Below are positions 1-10,877 of a stretch of 64,000 nucleotides of DNA, one piece after another. This DNA is from Rhynchopus sp. YZ270_cl-10. Lineage: Eukaryota > Euglenozoa > Diplonemea > Diplonemida > Diplonemidae. Position 1 is the stretch's first letter; every line of letters starts with the position of its first letter. The translations under genes and the position numbers were made by a program. The stretch is taken from NCBI GenBank assembly GCA_964035575.1, contig OZ037890.1, positions 1,240,001-1,304,000 on the forward strand, written 5' to 3'. The notes under the pieces are model-generated. The model did not search any database. It was not told the DNA's origin and worked only from the letters and a program-made list of their open reading frames with translations.

Positions 1-635
1 CTGCACCGATGGTTGTGAGCAGCCCGCAGCACGGGATGACCGCAAACATGGCGCGCATCATGAAGGGCCAGGCCCTTGCGGACAAGGCTGGCCAGCAGGC
101 ACAGGAGGCAAAGCGTGTTCTGGAGCTGAACTACCTGAACCCGATTGTTGACGAGATCAACAAGCGTGTGAAGGTCGACAAGGACGACGCACAGGCGAAG
201 GACACTGCCGAGATCCTGTTTGAGCTTGCGTCCCTGCAGGGTGGGTTCGACATGGACGACACCCGCACCTTCGCGTCGAAGATGGACAGGATGCTGAAGT
301 CTGGTCTCGACCTTGAGGCTGACGCACCTGACGTTGTTGAGGAGGAGTATGTGCTTTGTTGTTTGTTGTTTGTTATTTGTTTACACTGAAGACCACAGTA
401 CCCCATACAACACCCCTGCACACTACACTAAACTTGAACACACACCACCCTCACCCTTGCTACAGGTACGACATTGAGGAGGAGGAGGATGAGGACGCAG
501 AGGCTGATGCCGAGGAGGAGAAGGCCGAGTCTGAGGCGGAAGGTATTGCCACCTGCAACCCACCCACCCCCCTGCACACACACCACACCACACCACCCCT
601 TCCTGACCACAGAGAAGACCGAGGAGGAGCTGTAG
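1..635 (+). CDS. GRP94-type ER HSP90, 3' end of first tandem copy (partial)
   Basis: This is the C-terminal part of an endoplasmic-reticulum HSP90 chaperone; the 5' part lies outside the window. Coding blocks are 1-346, 466-542 and 613-635, separated by introns 347-465 (GTATGT...CTACAG) and 543-612 (GTATTG...CCACAG). The product includes the HSP90 C-terminal dimerisation region ([19 protein letters not shown]) and a Glu-rich tail ending KTEEEL. EEEL stands where GRP94 normally has KDEL, so it is probably the ER-retrieval signal. By eye the segment, introns included, matches 7146-7780 base for base, and identity stops right after the TAG. It belongs to a tandem GRP94 pair. Identity to the family is firm; function of the full copy is inferred. 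Confidence 0.9.
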
Positions 636-989
636 ACTGATGCTGCGTTGCTGATGGTCGGGAAGTCGGACAGAACCTCCGGCTTCGTGACCACAATGTA
701 GTAACACGAAGACCCCCCCACCCCCACGAATGCGTAAGACGTTGTTACAGCTCTGTGTGTGGAGTGCAGGGTCACTTCAATGAGGGACTCTGCGTCCAGC
801 CACAGGGCGTGTGTAGTGCAACCCTTGGAGAGGGGGAAACGTTGCGTTTGATTTTAATTGTCTACAAAAAAGGAATATGAGCAAAAAACAAGTAGTATTT
901 TGTTCCTACCTTCACCCCCTCATGTCAACATATTTTTTACTCCCGAACCTTATTACCTCCCAGGCACAGACGAGCTACACACTGAAACA
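636..989. other. Intergenic spacer
   Basis: About 350 bases between the first GRP94 copy and the start of the next gene. It holds no convincing ORF. A T/C-rich stretch ending in CCCAG at about 962 lies just upstream of the next start codon and could be a splice or trans-splice acceptor. Confidence 0.5.
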
Positions 990-1804
990 ATGTCAAAAAA
1001 GGTGCAAAAACGTGAGCCAAGTACAAGTATGATACCCCCTCCTTATCCCCCCCATTCTGTACTTTTTACGCCCCTTTTTCAACAGAACCAGAAGACAAGG
1101 AGGAGAAGGAAAGAAAAGTGAATAAGGCGAAGCAGGACGCGGAGGATGCAAATAAGATCCCGGATACTCCAGCTGGCTGGAAGTTCCTGTACACATTCCT
1201 TGCGCTGGGTGCGGTGGTGATTGCGGCCATCCTCACCGCCCCTCTTGAGCAGACACGAGGTGATATACCTACGTTCAACCGCTCCGCAATCAAAGGGGAA
1301 CATGCACAACTCCTGCGTTCACATGGTTCCTATGGTGGGGGGCTTGTTGTGCACCGCTTTGCGAGCACCACTTTAGAGACAAACCTTGCGGCAGCCCAGA
1401 GTCTGCGTGATGGGGTGCCTGGGACTGAGTTCGTTCACATCCGTTCCAGTGAAATTGACCGGCGTGAGATTAAGGAGCTTCTGCTGAAGGATGCGGAGTG
1501 CAAGATGGTGTTTATTGAGCTGAATCTGAGTACAGCGGCCGGAAACGAATATGACCGTTTCCTGCACGCACTGAAGGGGCTTCTTGACGGCAACGCAGTG
1601 CAGTGCAAGATCGTAGTGCTCTCCACCGTCCACTCAAAGCAAAGCCTCAGTGCCCTCCCATACGGCCGAAAGTCCACCCTCCGGCAAGCCATGCAGCTTG
1701 GTGGAATGGGGGATGAATCCCGCATATACCACTGCATGGCGACCTTCATCCTTGAAAGATTTGTGGAGCGCGGGAGTGAACCATCTCAGCGTAGGTCCCC
1801 CTAG
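990..1804 (+). CDS. Single-pass membrane protein with conserved-looking lumenal domain, function unknown
   Basis: Two exons are proposed: 990-1026 (ATG at 990) and 1086-1804, joined over a 59-base intron that starts GTATGA and ends CAACAG. The reading frame is kept across the join and gives about 251 residues. The N-terminus is short, hydrophilic and Lys/Glu-rich, then comes one hydrophobic helix (KFLYTFLALGAVVIAAILTA), then a soluble domain of about 190 residues with alternating helix and strand character (EFVHIRSSEI, CKMVFIELNL, CKIVVLST). This looks like a type II membrane protein. The lumenal part recalls the nucleotide-free AAA-like domain of torsin cofactors, but that is only an impression. 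The small first exon is less certain than the main exon. Confidence 0.6.
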
Positions 1805-1887
1805 GTTAATGGAAGACCGGAGCAAAGGGGGGAGGGTGTTTTACTGTTATTTTTTTTTAGTCAGATGTAAACCTGTAGGACTGCATG

Positions 1888-1965
1888 GTTGGGTGTCCAC
1901 CCCGTACAGGCCGGTCATTGTACCAAGGTACACTGTCACGTGAGGGCTTTGTATTTCAAGTCAAC
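1888..1965 (+). repeat. About 78-bp dispersed repeat, copy 1
   Basis: The segment from GTTGGGTGTCCACCCCG to TTTGTATTTCAAGTCAAC recurs with few differences at 59034-59111 on the other strand and partly at 36637-36677. It is followed by a run of T. It contains no ORF. Confidence 0.7.
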
Positions 1966-3377
1966 TTTTTTTTATGGGAAAGAGGGTGTTACCGGAGACT
2001 CACTCTGTAAGAATCCCGTCCTAAGTAAGAGAAAACCGAATGGAGTGGGAACGCTAGTGAGAGCGCAGCGGAAACGATAGTGGGAACGCAACGAGCTTTT
2101 TTCATAATGTTTTATTCTTCCCCACAAAATATCACGCGCAGAGAAACACTCGTTTTTCACACAGCGCGTCCGTTTGTTTGTTTTTCTCAAACGACACCTT
2201 TTTTCAAAAATTTTCCCCGGTATCACATATGATACTGATTTCCATGGATACACATGAAAAGGAGCTCCGTGCTATTCACAGAACTCGATAGGCGATTGAG
2301 CTTATCTAACAACAACCAAAACAAAAGAAAGTACAAAGAAGAGAATAAAAAATGCAGGAAAAATAGACAAAGAGAAAAACAAAGAGATTTTGACAAAGTG
2401 AACAATAAAACCTTCTGATAGTGTGTGGATATGGTCCGTTTGTAGGCTTCGTGAAATGGTCAAATTGTTGGCACAAAATATAAAAGCAAATGTTTTGATC
2501 CGATGGTCTAGTCTTTCTTCATCACTGTTAAGTGAGGGTGTGGTGTACCTCTGATTTTCTAAGGTGCCTGTCGTCCCTCGAGACGACGCGTACTTTCAAT
2601 GCACCCCTGTTCGCTGATTGTTCAAAACAATGCACGGGGGTCTTCTTGGCATTTTTCGATGGGAGGAGTCGTGGGAGGGTTCGACTCACGTCTCGCAATG
2701 GTGAACAAATGTCCCCCTATTTTTTCCACAGGCCGTCCGATCCCGTGGCTATTCCCACGATTTTCACATTGCATGCAAGGGGGGTTTTTTTTTGTTCCGG
2801 ATTTGGTGTACAATAGAACAATGGTAAATGGCATGTTCTGCCACGTGGCGTTAGGTACCTTTTGTTTTACATCCAATGTTCGCTAGGTACAACGAACACA
2901 GCAACAACAACCAAAAGACGTGACCAGGTTCTTAGGTGTCGGATAATTCCTTTTCAGCAATTTTTTTGTAACGGGTCCTCGGTGTCTGCTGTCCTTGAGG
3001 CAATTGCACTGTTCACCTTGTTTCATCTCTAAGGGAGACACCCCTTCTGGCCTTCCGTGCACAGCGTACAGGGCTGCACTCAGGTCTACGTGCTCCACGA
3101 CGTGAGGAGCGAGGGAAAAAAAAAACTTTCAGAGATAAAAAGTCACATTCTCTCTTTTCCCTCCCTCCTTTTCCCACTTCCTTCCTACACCGCCAAAGCT
3201 GCCAAGGTGCCCTGTGTCCGCTGAAGGCAGAGGGTGCATAGGTACGTGCCTGTCACGTTTGAGGGTCCTGCCGCTGAAGACGTAGGCATGCTCCTCAGTT
3301 CTTATCACCTCCACCATTAACCAGTAAACCTCCTGAGGGTGAGGGTGGGGCTATTCCGCTTGCATCTCTTTCCCGTC

Positions 3378-3402
3378 TTTCCTGCACCTTGCCTGGGTAA
3401 CT
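3378..3402 (+). repeat. 25-bp direct repeat left of the WD40 gene
   Basis: Contains CCTGCACCTTGCCTGGGTAA. An exact copy lies at 4592-4616, so the two copies bracket the intronless WD40 gene. Confidence 0.7.
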
Positions 3403-3454
3403 ACGTTTGCCTTTCATAGCATCCCCCCACCAGAACAGAGTTACTCCCCTGAAT

Positions 3455-4546
3455 ATGGACATTACAGGACACTTCGAGTCTGCAAGCTGTGTGATAGAAG
3501 TGGACGGGAGCGATACTCTTGCACAGGTGAAGGAGAAGCTTCTTGCGGAGCTTGGCGTGTCAAGTGCTAGGCATGTTGGTGTGCGGATGAGAGGCGGTGG
3601 CGACATCGGTGGCGACAGCTTGCGCATCTGCGACACGGAGATGGATGAGGGATGTGCCGTTGAGCTGTACTGCACTGGTGCCAACATCACTCCTGGGTTG
3701 CTGCTGACACAGTCAACTGACACATACTACCTCACACTCTCGCCGTGTGATAGGTACCTTGCAGAGATGCGTGGCGATAATAGTGCGGTTATCTTTGACA
3801 CGGAAACACATGAGTGTCTGTGTCGTTTCCCTGCAAAGGGGTTCTCTTCCCCATCCTTCTCGCCTTGCAGTGAGTGGATCTCATCCGTCAACAAGGACAG
3901 TCAGTGTGCTGAAGTTCATCACGTGAAGACAGGTGCATTGGAGCACTCCTTTGGAGGTGAAGGTGATGCGAGAACGACCACGGCATGGTCACCATGTGGA
4001 ACAAAGCTGTTGTCGTGCTGCAAGGACAAGGGTTTGCAGGTGTGGGACATTGCAACAGGCGTTGTTGTGTATGAATGGAGCCACATTGTGGATTGTGACA
4101 CCGTCATGGTTGTGGCAGGAGACAAGGTGGCGACAAAAAGCACCGACAGCATCACTGTCTGGGACTACACGACAGGGGCGGAGGTGCTTGTTCTAACGTA
4201 CCCTTCTGCTCTCCAATATGTGGCTCTGACACCAAACAAGTGTTTCATTGCAGCGTTATTCACCAACTCTGTGCATGTCTGGAACATTGAAACAGGCGAA
4301 TGTGTATTCGAAGACGTCTCAGAAGAAAGCAACTGGACTGATGTTGCTGTGTCCAACGACATTGTCGCTGCCTACACTCCTGAGGTCTTAGTCTTGTGGT
4401 CCATCTCAACAGGGGAACAACTATTGCACCATAAAATTGATTCCGACATCGAAAGTTACGGTCTTGCGATCAGCAGCTGTGGTGGTGTGGTGATGTACGA
4501 TAGCGGCAAGGGTGTTGAGATTGTTGACATCTCACACCTGTCTTGA
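3455..4546 (+). CDS. Ubiquitin-like plus WD40/beta-propeller protein
   Basis: Intronless, 363 residues. Residues 1 to about 73 look like a ubiquitin-like or CAP-Gly-cofactor-type domain (beta-grasp pattern with VKEKLLAELGV as the helix). The rest is a chain of about seven WD40-like blades with SPCG turns and xVWD/xVWN ends (LQVWDIATG, ITVWDYTTG, VHVWNIETG). ATG at 3455 was chosen because the frame upstream continues only through non-ATG codons and because the Ubl domain starts there. A CACCAG lies just upstream. Such proteins are usually protein-interaction scaffolds; the partner is unknown. The gene is bracketed by an exact 25-bp direct repeat, and the lack of introns is unlike its GRP94 neighbour. 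Confidence 0.8.
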   Translation: MDITGHFESASCVIEVDGSDTLAQVKEKLLAELGVSSARHVGVRMRGGGDIGGDSLRICDTEMDEGCAVELYCTGANITPGLLLTQSTDTYYLTLSPCDRYLAEMRGDNSAVIFDTETHECLCRFPAKGFSSPSFSPCSEWISSVNKDSQCAEVHHVKTGALEHSFGGEGDARTTTAWSPCGTKLLSCCKDKGLQVWDIATGVVVYEWSHIVDCDTVMVVAGDKVATKSTDSITVWDYTTGAEVLVLTYPSALQYVALTPNKCFIAALFTNSVHVWNIETGECVFEDVSEESNWTDVAVSNDIVAAYTPEVLVLWSISTGEQLLHHKIDSDIESYGLAISSCGGVVMYDSGKGVEIVDISHLS

Positions 4547-4946
4547 ACCCATTTCCACAACGAAAAGGTGCCATCCTCATTTTTGCTTCCCTTTCCTGCA
4601 CCTTGCCTGGGTAACTCCATGCAGGAAGATACGTGAAGATAGATGGATGCACATGTCTCTCGTTGCGGAGTAGGTTTGGTCTGCTGTGGCTTTTACATAC
4701 GCAAAACACAACTACCCATCACAGTGTCCTAACTTTCCCACAAAGCTGCTGTAACACGAAACGTTCTCAATAATAAAAAGTCTTTTAGCCTCGAGGCAGA
4801 CCTAGTGCGGTTGCAACCCCGCAAGGGAAAGCCATCTCCCTCCCCCCTTACCCCCAGTTTCATTTTGTCCCCCACATTCAACCTCTTTCCCAGCCCCGAC
4901 GCCTCGTTACGGTCACAAACACACCCCACCCTCCAGGTATCTAACA
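4547..4946. other. Intergenic spacer upstream of GRP94
   Basis: Holds the second 25-bp direct repeat (4592-4616) and a pyrimidine-rich tract (about 4830-4936) ending CCTCCAG, 10 bases before the GRP94 ATG. The tract resembles a splice or trans-splice acceptor. Confidence 0.5.
4592..4616 (+). repeat. 25-bp direct repeat right of the WD40 gene
   Basis: Exact copy of 3378-3402. Confidence 0.7.
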
Positions 4947-7780
4947 ATGCGTTCCGTGGACATGAGGGCAGCCTTCGGGCTGCTGTTTGTGGTGGTGACT
5001 GTGGGGCTTGTGGCCGGTACCGAGGAGGGCGGTGCGGGTGAGCAGGCGGAGGCTGTGGAGCGCCCGACAGGCGAGAAGCACGGCTTCCAGGCGGAGGTGT
5101 CGAAGATGCTTGACATCATCATCAACGCACTGTACACGAACCGGAACATCTTCCTGCGTGAGGTGATCTCGAACGCAAGCGACGCGCTTGACAAGATCCG
5201 CTTCCTGTACCTGACCAACCCGAAGACACCGAAGAACAAGGATGGGGAGGAGCCGAAGCTCGACATCCGCATCAAGGTCGACAAGGAGAACGGTGTGCTG
5301 TCGATTGCGGACGGTGGTGTGGGTATGACACACGACGAGCTTGTGAACCACCTGGGTTCGCTTGGGTCGTCTGGAACAAAGAACTTCGTGGAGAAGATGA
5401 AGGAGGCCGGCGACTCGAACCTGATTGGACAGTTCGGAGTGGGTTTCTACAGTGTGTTCCTTGTGGCGGACGAGGTGCGTGTGTCGTCGAAGAACGACGC
5501 CGACGACAAGCAGTGGGTGTGGCGCAGCAAGGCCGACGGTGAGTTCTACATCTACGAGGACCCACGTGGAAACACGCTTGGCCGTGGTACGGAGATTGAG
5601 TTCGACATCAAGAAGGACGCAGAGGAGTACCTGGAGACCGACAAGCTGATTGAGATTGTGAAGAAGTACTCTGAGTTCATCCAGTTCCCGATCTACGTGC
5701 AGACGACAAAGACGGAGAAGGTGGAGAAGGCAAAGGAGGAGACGGACGAGGAGGACAAGCCCAAGGACGACGAGGACGCAGATGTGCAGGACGCTGAGAA
5801 GGAGGACGCTGAGCCTGAGTTTGAGGAGGTGACGACAAACAGCTGGGACCTTGTGAACGAGAACAAGCCGATCTGGCAGCGCAAGGACGACGAGGTCACT
5901 GACGAGGACTACAACGCCTTCTACAAGGCCATGACGAAGGACTACCGTGACCCTCTTTACAAGACCCACTTCAGCGCTGAGGGTGAGGTATGTGCTTTGT
6001 TGTTTTCTTGTTTTGTTGTTTTGTTGTTTTGTTGTTTTGTTGTTTCAAAGTGACTATCCCTAAGCACTCTGAGGCTTAGCTTCACCTCTCTCATTGTCAC
6101 ACCACCCACACCTGCACCCACAACACCCTCTTCCCTTCTGCACAGGTGGAGTTCAAGTCGATCCTGTTCATCCCTGCTGCGCAGGAGCAGCACCAGTTCG
6201 ACCCCAACGCACCTGTGTCGAACGTGCGCCTGTATGTGCCTGCACACGAACAAGACAACCCCACACACCACACTTTGACAACAGGTACGTGCGCCGTGTG
6301 TTCATCACAGACGACTTCAAGGACCTGCTGCCCAGGTACCTGAACTTCATCAAGGGAGTTGTTGACAGCGACGACCTGCCGCTGAACGTGTCGCGTGAGC
6401 TGCTGCAGGAGAACCGTATCCTGAAGATCATCAAAAAGAAGCTGGTATGGAAAGAAGTTGTCAGCACTGTGTGGGTGTTGGACCACCTTTGCACGTGACC
6501 TAACACACAACACACAACAGATCAAGAAGGCGCTTGCAATGATGAAGGAGCTTGCCGAGGCAGACGAGGAGGAGGAGGAGGAGGAGAAGGAGACTGAGGA
6601 CACCGACGCAACTGACGCAGAGAAGGAGGCTGAGAAGAAGACACCGAAGGAGAAGAAGTACCCGAAGTTCTGGGAGGAGTTCGGACGTTCGATCCGCCTT
6701 GGACTTATTGACGACGGGTCGAACCGCTCGCGCCTGACAAAGCTTCTGCGTTACAAGACGTCGAAGTCGAACGGAGAGCTGGCGTCGCTGGACCAGTACG
6801 TTGACAACATGAAGGAGGGACAGAAGGACATCTACTACATTGTGGGTGCCAGTGACGAGAAGATCCGCGAGACACCTGCCTGTGAGGACGCAGAGAAGCG
6901 TGGTGTGGAGGTGATCTTCATGACGGACGCGATTGACGAGTACGTTGTGGGCCACCTGACGGACTACGGCGGCCACAAACTTGTGAACCTTGTGAAGGAG
7001 GCACCGAAGCTTGGTGAGGACGACGACGAGCGTGCGAAGAAGGTGGACGAGAAGCGGAAGGAGGCCTACCAGCCGCTTGTGGACTGGTTCAAGGAGGTGC
7101 TTGGCGGACGTGTGCAGAAGGTGATTCTGACGAAGAGGAAGACGTCTGCACCGATGGTTGTGAGCAGCCCGCAGCACGGGATGACCGCAAACATGGCGCG
7201 CATCATGAAGGGCCAGGCCCTTGCGGACAAGGCTGGCCAGCAGGCACAGGAGGCAAAGCGTGTTCTGGAGCTGAACTACCTGAACCCGATTGTTGACGAG
7301 ATCAACAAGCGTGTGAAGGTCGACAAGGACGACGCACAGGCGAAGGACACTGCCGAGATCCTGTTTGAGCTTGCGTCCCTGCAGGGTGGGTTCGACATGG
7401 ACGACACCCGCACCTTCGCGTCGAAGATGGACAGGATGCTGAAGTCTGGTCTCGACCTTGAGGCTGACGCACCTGACGTTGTTGAGGAGGAGTATGTGCT
7501 TTGTTGTTTGTTGTTTGTTATTTGTTTACACTGAAGACCACAGTACCCCATACAACACCCCTGCACACTACACTAAACTTGAACACACACCACCCTCACC
7601 CTTGCTACAGGTACGACATTGAGGAGGAGGAGGATGAGGACGCAGAGGCTGATGCCGAGGAGGAGAAGGCCGAGTCTGAGGCGGAAGGTATTGCCACCTG
7701 CAACCCACCCACCCCCCTGCACACACACCACACCACACCACCCCTTCCTGACCACAGAGAAGACCGAGGAGGAGCTGTAG
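4947..7780 (+). CDS. HSP90B1-like: GRP94/endoplasmin, ER HSP90 chaperone (complete)
   Basis: Six exons: 4947-5987, 6146-6231, 6285-6444, 6521-7491, 7611-7687 and 7758-7780, adding to 2358 bases and 785 residues. All introns start GTAT and end CAG, and every join restores a conserved HSP90 sequence (AEGE/VEFK, RL/YVRRVF, KKKL/IKKAL). An N-terminal signal peptide (residues 1 to about 24) precedes the GHKL ATPase domain with [17 protein letters not shown], the DGGVGMT loop and [10 protein letters not shown] Glu/Lys-rich charged linker, the middle domain and the dimerisation domain follow. The tail ends KTEEEL, with EEEL in place of KDEL. The protein folds secretory and membrane clients in the ER. 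The 3' 635 bases, introns included, are identical to the upstream copy, which suggests recent duplication or gene conversion. Confidence 0.95.
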
Positions 7781-8631
7781 GCACTTCCTGATTACAACTG
7801 TTTTTTGATCGTTTTTTTTTTAAGGACCATTTTTTGAACGTTTCGATGTTGGTGTCATGACTGTTTGTGTGCGGCTCTATTTTTGCTCTCACGTTTTTGC
7901 GATATCTACAACGCAAAAACAGACTCGGCAGGAAATTGGGCATGACGTACATTTTAAAGAGTACTATTTTCTTTTTTTTTTGACTCATTTATTTTCTTTT
8001 TCGATGTCTGCCAAGGAGGCACTCTTCCCACCGTATGCTCATTTTTTTCATCCTTTTTCGTGCACACCTCCTTTTTTGTGTGACTCTAATTTCTTACTCT
8101 GTTTTTTTTCCCTTTTTTACGAATTCTCCAGTGCCTCGCTGAGAGCAGCCCTTCGGCACTATTTTTTTTTATTTTTTTGAGCAACTTTTTTTTACCTTTT
8201 TTTTTTTCAAGCACCAACCGAATTTTAAGAAATAAGACACCCCCCTCCCCACCCCCGCACTTTCTATACCCCTCGACACGACTGTGAAGTAGGTCAGTCC
8301 ACTTATGATTTCACTGTTGTAAAGACATCAATATCCCGCTGAACTTTGTACTTCCTATTGCTTTACATGTTTTGCAACACTGCCATGCACTTTTTTTTTT
8401 TTTGATTTACCATGACTAAGTACGAGAGGCCTTTCCCTTTATTATCGTATTGTGAGTTGACTACGTTAGATGCTTCTTGTTATCCCCCCCTCCTTTTCCT
8501 CCTCCCTCCCCCCTTACCCCCTTACCTGCAGAACGATAATATTATACACCGGATTTATAACCTCCAAAGGGAAAGATAGCGAAACGGGTGCAAGCACGTC
8601 GAGAGGTGATTTGGGTGCCGCTCTGGAGGAG
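7781..8631. other. T-rich intergenic region
   Basis: Very T-rich spacer, with several runs of eight or more T. It holds a copy of the GACTAAGTACGAGAGG repeat at 8414-8429 and a strong pyrimidine tract at 8475-8530 ending CTGCAG, a likely acceptor site for the next gene. No gene is seen. Confidence 0.5.
8414..8429 (+). repeat. Short dispersed repeat GACTAAGTACGAGAGG
   Basis: The same 16 bases recur at 13008-13023, where the similarity extends further, and in degenerate form at about 23063-23098 inside an intron. Confidence 0.6.
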
Positions 8632-10304
8632 ATGGAGGGAGGTCTGCTGACAACAGAGGACAAGGATGTGGCTCGTGGTGAGCATGCCGACCCGACGAGT
8701 GTAGGAATGGAGCTTGCGGCGTTGGAGGCTGGAGCAGGGTTCGAGAGTGTTCTGTGCCCATGGCGCTTTGAGGTGTCCGGCTTCGAGCAAAGCGGCATCC
8801 ACCAGCACGGCAAGCTCGACTCCTTCAGCGTGCAGCTCCTCCCCAACCGCGCAGGCCCGTCGCCCTGCCCCGTCGTCATCCGCCGCTGGGAGGACTTCAC
8901 CGCCCTCCGCGCGCTCCTCAGCGAAAGCCACAAAGGCGCCATCCTCCCCGGCCTCCCCCAGCACGGCAGCATCACCCAAGGCAGCCTCGAGCTCTTTTTG
9001 CACCAATGCTCGCAAAACACCATCATCAACGAGGTGGCACCGCTTGCAGACAGCCAGGTTGGCGTCATTAAGCTGACTGACGTGCTGCGCGACTTTGGCG
9101 TTCTCGAGGGCGAAGGGGAATGGGATGCACGGTACCAGGCGAGACGGTTTTTGGGCTCCACTATCAATGCCGTACAAGGCGGGAATCGACGGGTCGTGGA
9201 TGCTGTGGCACGACAGATGTCGAAGAACAACATCAAGAAGGACGTTGTGCCCGAACGCTACCAAGCTCTCTACAGCTACGTCGACATGCTTGAGGCCACA
9301 CTCTGCGAAGCACGGCGCGTACGCGAGGACGTCCTAGCAGAGCACGCAAGCATGGTGGCAGCCCTCGACGACGTCGGGCAAGCCTTCTCCGATCTGAGCG
9401 AGGTCGAGGCAGGCAGGGTCACCACCGATACCTCCCCCCCAGGCAGGCGGCGCACCGCGTCCTTCACCGCCTCGCTCGGCCTCTCGCTCAACTCCCCACC
9501 CCCCGCCCTCCGCGAGCACAGCCACACAGACACCGCTCTCAAGGACGACCTCAAAAGCGTGTCGGACCTCACAGGCAGCCTTGTCGCCTGCTCTGCCCCC
9601 TCCTCGGCAGTAGGCCTTGCCGCGTCCACCTCGCGTGGTGTCATCAGCGTGCCTGACGCAGAGAAGGAGGTGATGACCGTCATGGCACTGCACCTTAGCA
9701 CGCTGCCGTATGTGAGGGGCATTTTGTATCACATAAAGTCGTTGGAGACGGCGTTGGCGAAGAAGCGGCGGGCAGTGGATGAGCTGAGTGCGAAGAATGT
9801 GCAGAAGGTGCCTGCGCAGCGTGGTGGTGACGGTGGTGGTGAGGCAGGCAGCGGCAGCAGCACTGCGCTCCCGAGGAACGGCTCCATGAACGCAGACCCG
9901 CGTGTGGGGCAACAGCTCGAGACACTCTCGGAGGAGGCGGAGGAGCTGTCGCGGTCCCTCGCTGTGACCGACCTTGAGTTCAGAACCGACTGGGAGCGCT
10001 ACAAAAAGCAGTTTGCGAAGGTATGGGTTTGACGTCAATTGTACAACAAGAGGACGCACCCCACCTCGGGGGGGTTGTCTCATATATCATGGCAAAAGGA
10101 AAACGGAGTTGAGCTCATCCTCGGGTGCCTGCTTCTGTACTGTTAAAATGCGACAAATTTTGATCTGACACCAAATTCAACAAAATTTTCAACAAAAATA
10201 CTATACAGGACTGGCAGGACAGTCTCGAGCACGCGATAAAACATAGAGCAGAGGTACACCTATCGTGCCTCACGTGTGAATACACACCAGTGCTGATCTG
10301 TTGA
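8632..10304 (+). CDS. Sorting nexin (PX domain with BAR-like C-terminal coiled coil)
   Basis: Exons 8632-10020 and 10209-10304, intron GTATGG...TACAG, about 494 residues. A PX domain at roughly residues 42-150 carries the phosphoinositide-site pattern (VIRRWEDFTALRALL, followed by ILPGLP). A Ser/Pro-rich insert and long helices typical of SNX BAR regions follow. The second exon gives DWQDSLEHAIKHRAEVHL, fitting the end of a BAR helix. The reading frame stays open upstream to 8470, but that stretch is a pyrimidine tract ending CTGCAG at 8530, so ATG at 8632 is the likelier start. It probably acts on endosomal membranes in trafficking (family knowledge). Neighbours suggest nothing further. Confidence 0.82.
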
Positions 10305-10642
10305 GGGGGTGCGGTGGGTGTTACGGTGGTAAGGGGGATATGGGTGAAATAAAAAGCAGAAGCGGCCTGTTTTTGAAAGAAAGTTTGGTCGTTTTTGTTT
10401 CAGCTTTCCTGCTCGTTTTAATTTTCTGAACGAGGGAGGGGTTTTTATTGCTCAATAATTGCCCCAGTCAATTAACATAGATAGTGAAGACTGTCCGAAT
10501 GCCGTGCAGTGCTAGACCAAACAGAGTTATCACAATTTGGTTGGCAGAACGAAGGATCTTAGGCACCTCCTGGCCAGCTTTGGATGCGATCAACGAACAA
10601 CAAACGACGAATTAATAAAGAAGGGGGTGCGTTTCATTTTTT

Positions 10643-10680
10643 GGGGTTCGATAACCCGTGGAGAACCAGTGCCTGCGTCC
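10643..10680 (+). repeat. TTCGATAACC hairpin repeat, copy 1
   Basis: GGGTTCGATAACCC hairpin followed by GGAGAACCAGTGCCTGCG; a T run lies about 30 bases downstream. Resembles 10828-10865 and 13226-13260. Confidence 0.6.
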
Positions 10681-10827
10681 GTCGATGAACGGTGTGGTCA
10701 ACTTCTCTTTTTTTTTTTTTCCATCTGCGCAAAGGTTAATCATGTTATCACCCCCCTTCCCAGTCGGATGGGGAAATGACTGAGTGCTTACAGTTTCCCT
10801 GTCAGCAACTCCCAAGTGCATCACTCC

Positions 10828-10865
10828 GGGGGTTCGATAACCTGCGGAGTGTCAGTGCCTGTGTC
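10828..10865 (+). repeat. TTCGATAACC hairpin repeat, copy 2
   Basis: Same motif as 10643-10680. The TIR element at 10878 begins a few bases after its end. Confidence 0.6.
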
Positions 10866-10877
10866 CCAGAGGCCAGT

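Larger units (their letters stand above)
1805..3454. other. Intergenic region, 1.65 kb
   Basis: No gene is recognisable. It contains a dispersed repeat copy at 1888-1965 and one member of a 25-bp direct repeat at 3378-3402. Short ORFs here have no coding character. Confidence 0.5.
10305..10877. other. Intergenic region with two TTCGATAACC repeats
   Basis: No gene. Two copies of a roughly 38-base motif, a hairpin GGG-TTCGATAA-CCC followed by CGGAG...AGTGCCTGYGTCC, lie at 10643-10680 and 10828-10865. A third copy is at 13226-13260. A long T run follows the first. Confidence 0.5.

Noticed and set aside
4941-5969. Long minus-strand ORF opposite GRP94 (and similar ones opposite the kinases and scaffold)
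   Set aside because: Arises from GC-rich codon bias on the plus strand; the proteins are Leu/Arg/His-rich without motifs.
8470-8631. N-terminal extension of the sorting nexin ORF
   Set aside because: Encoded by a C/T tract ending CTGCAG, which looks like an acceptor site rather than coding sequence.
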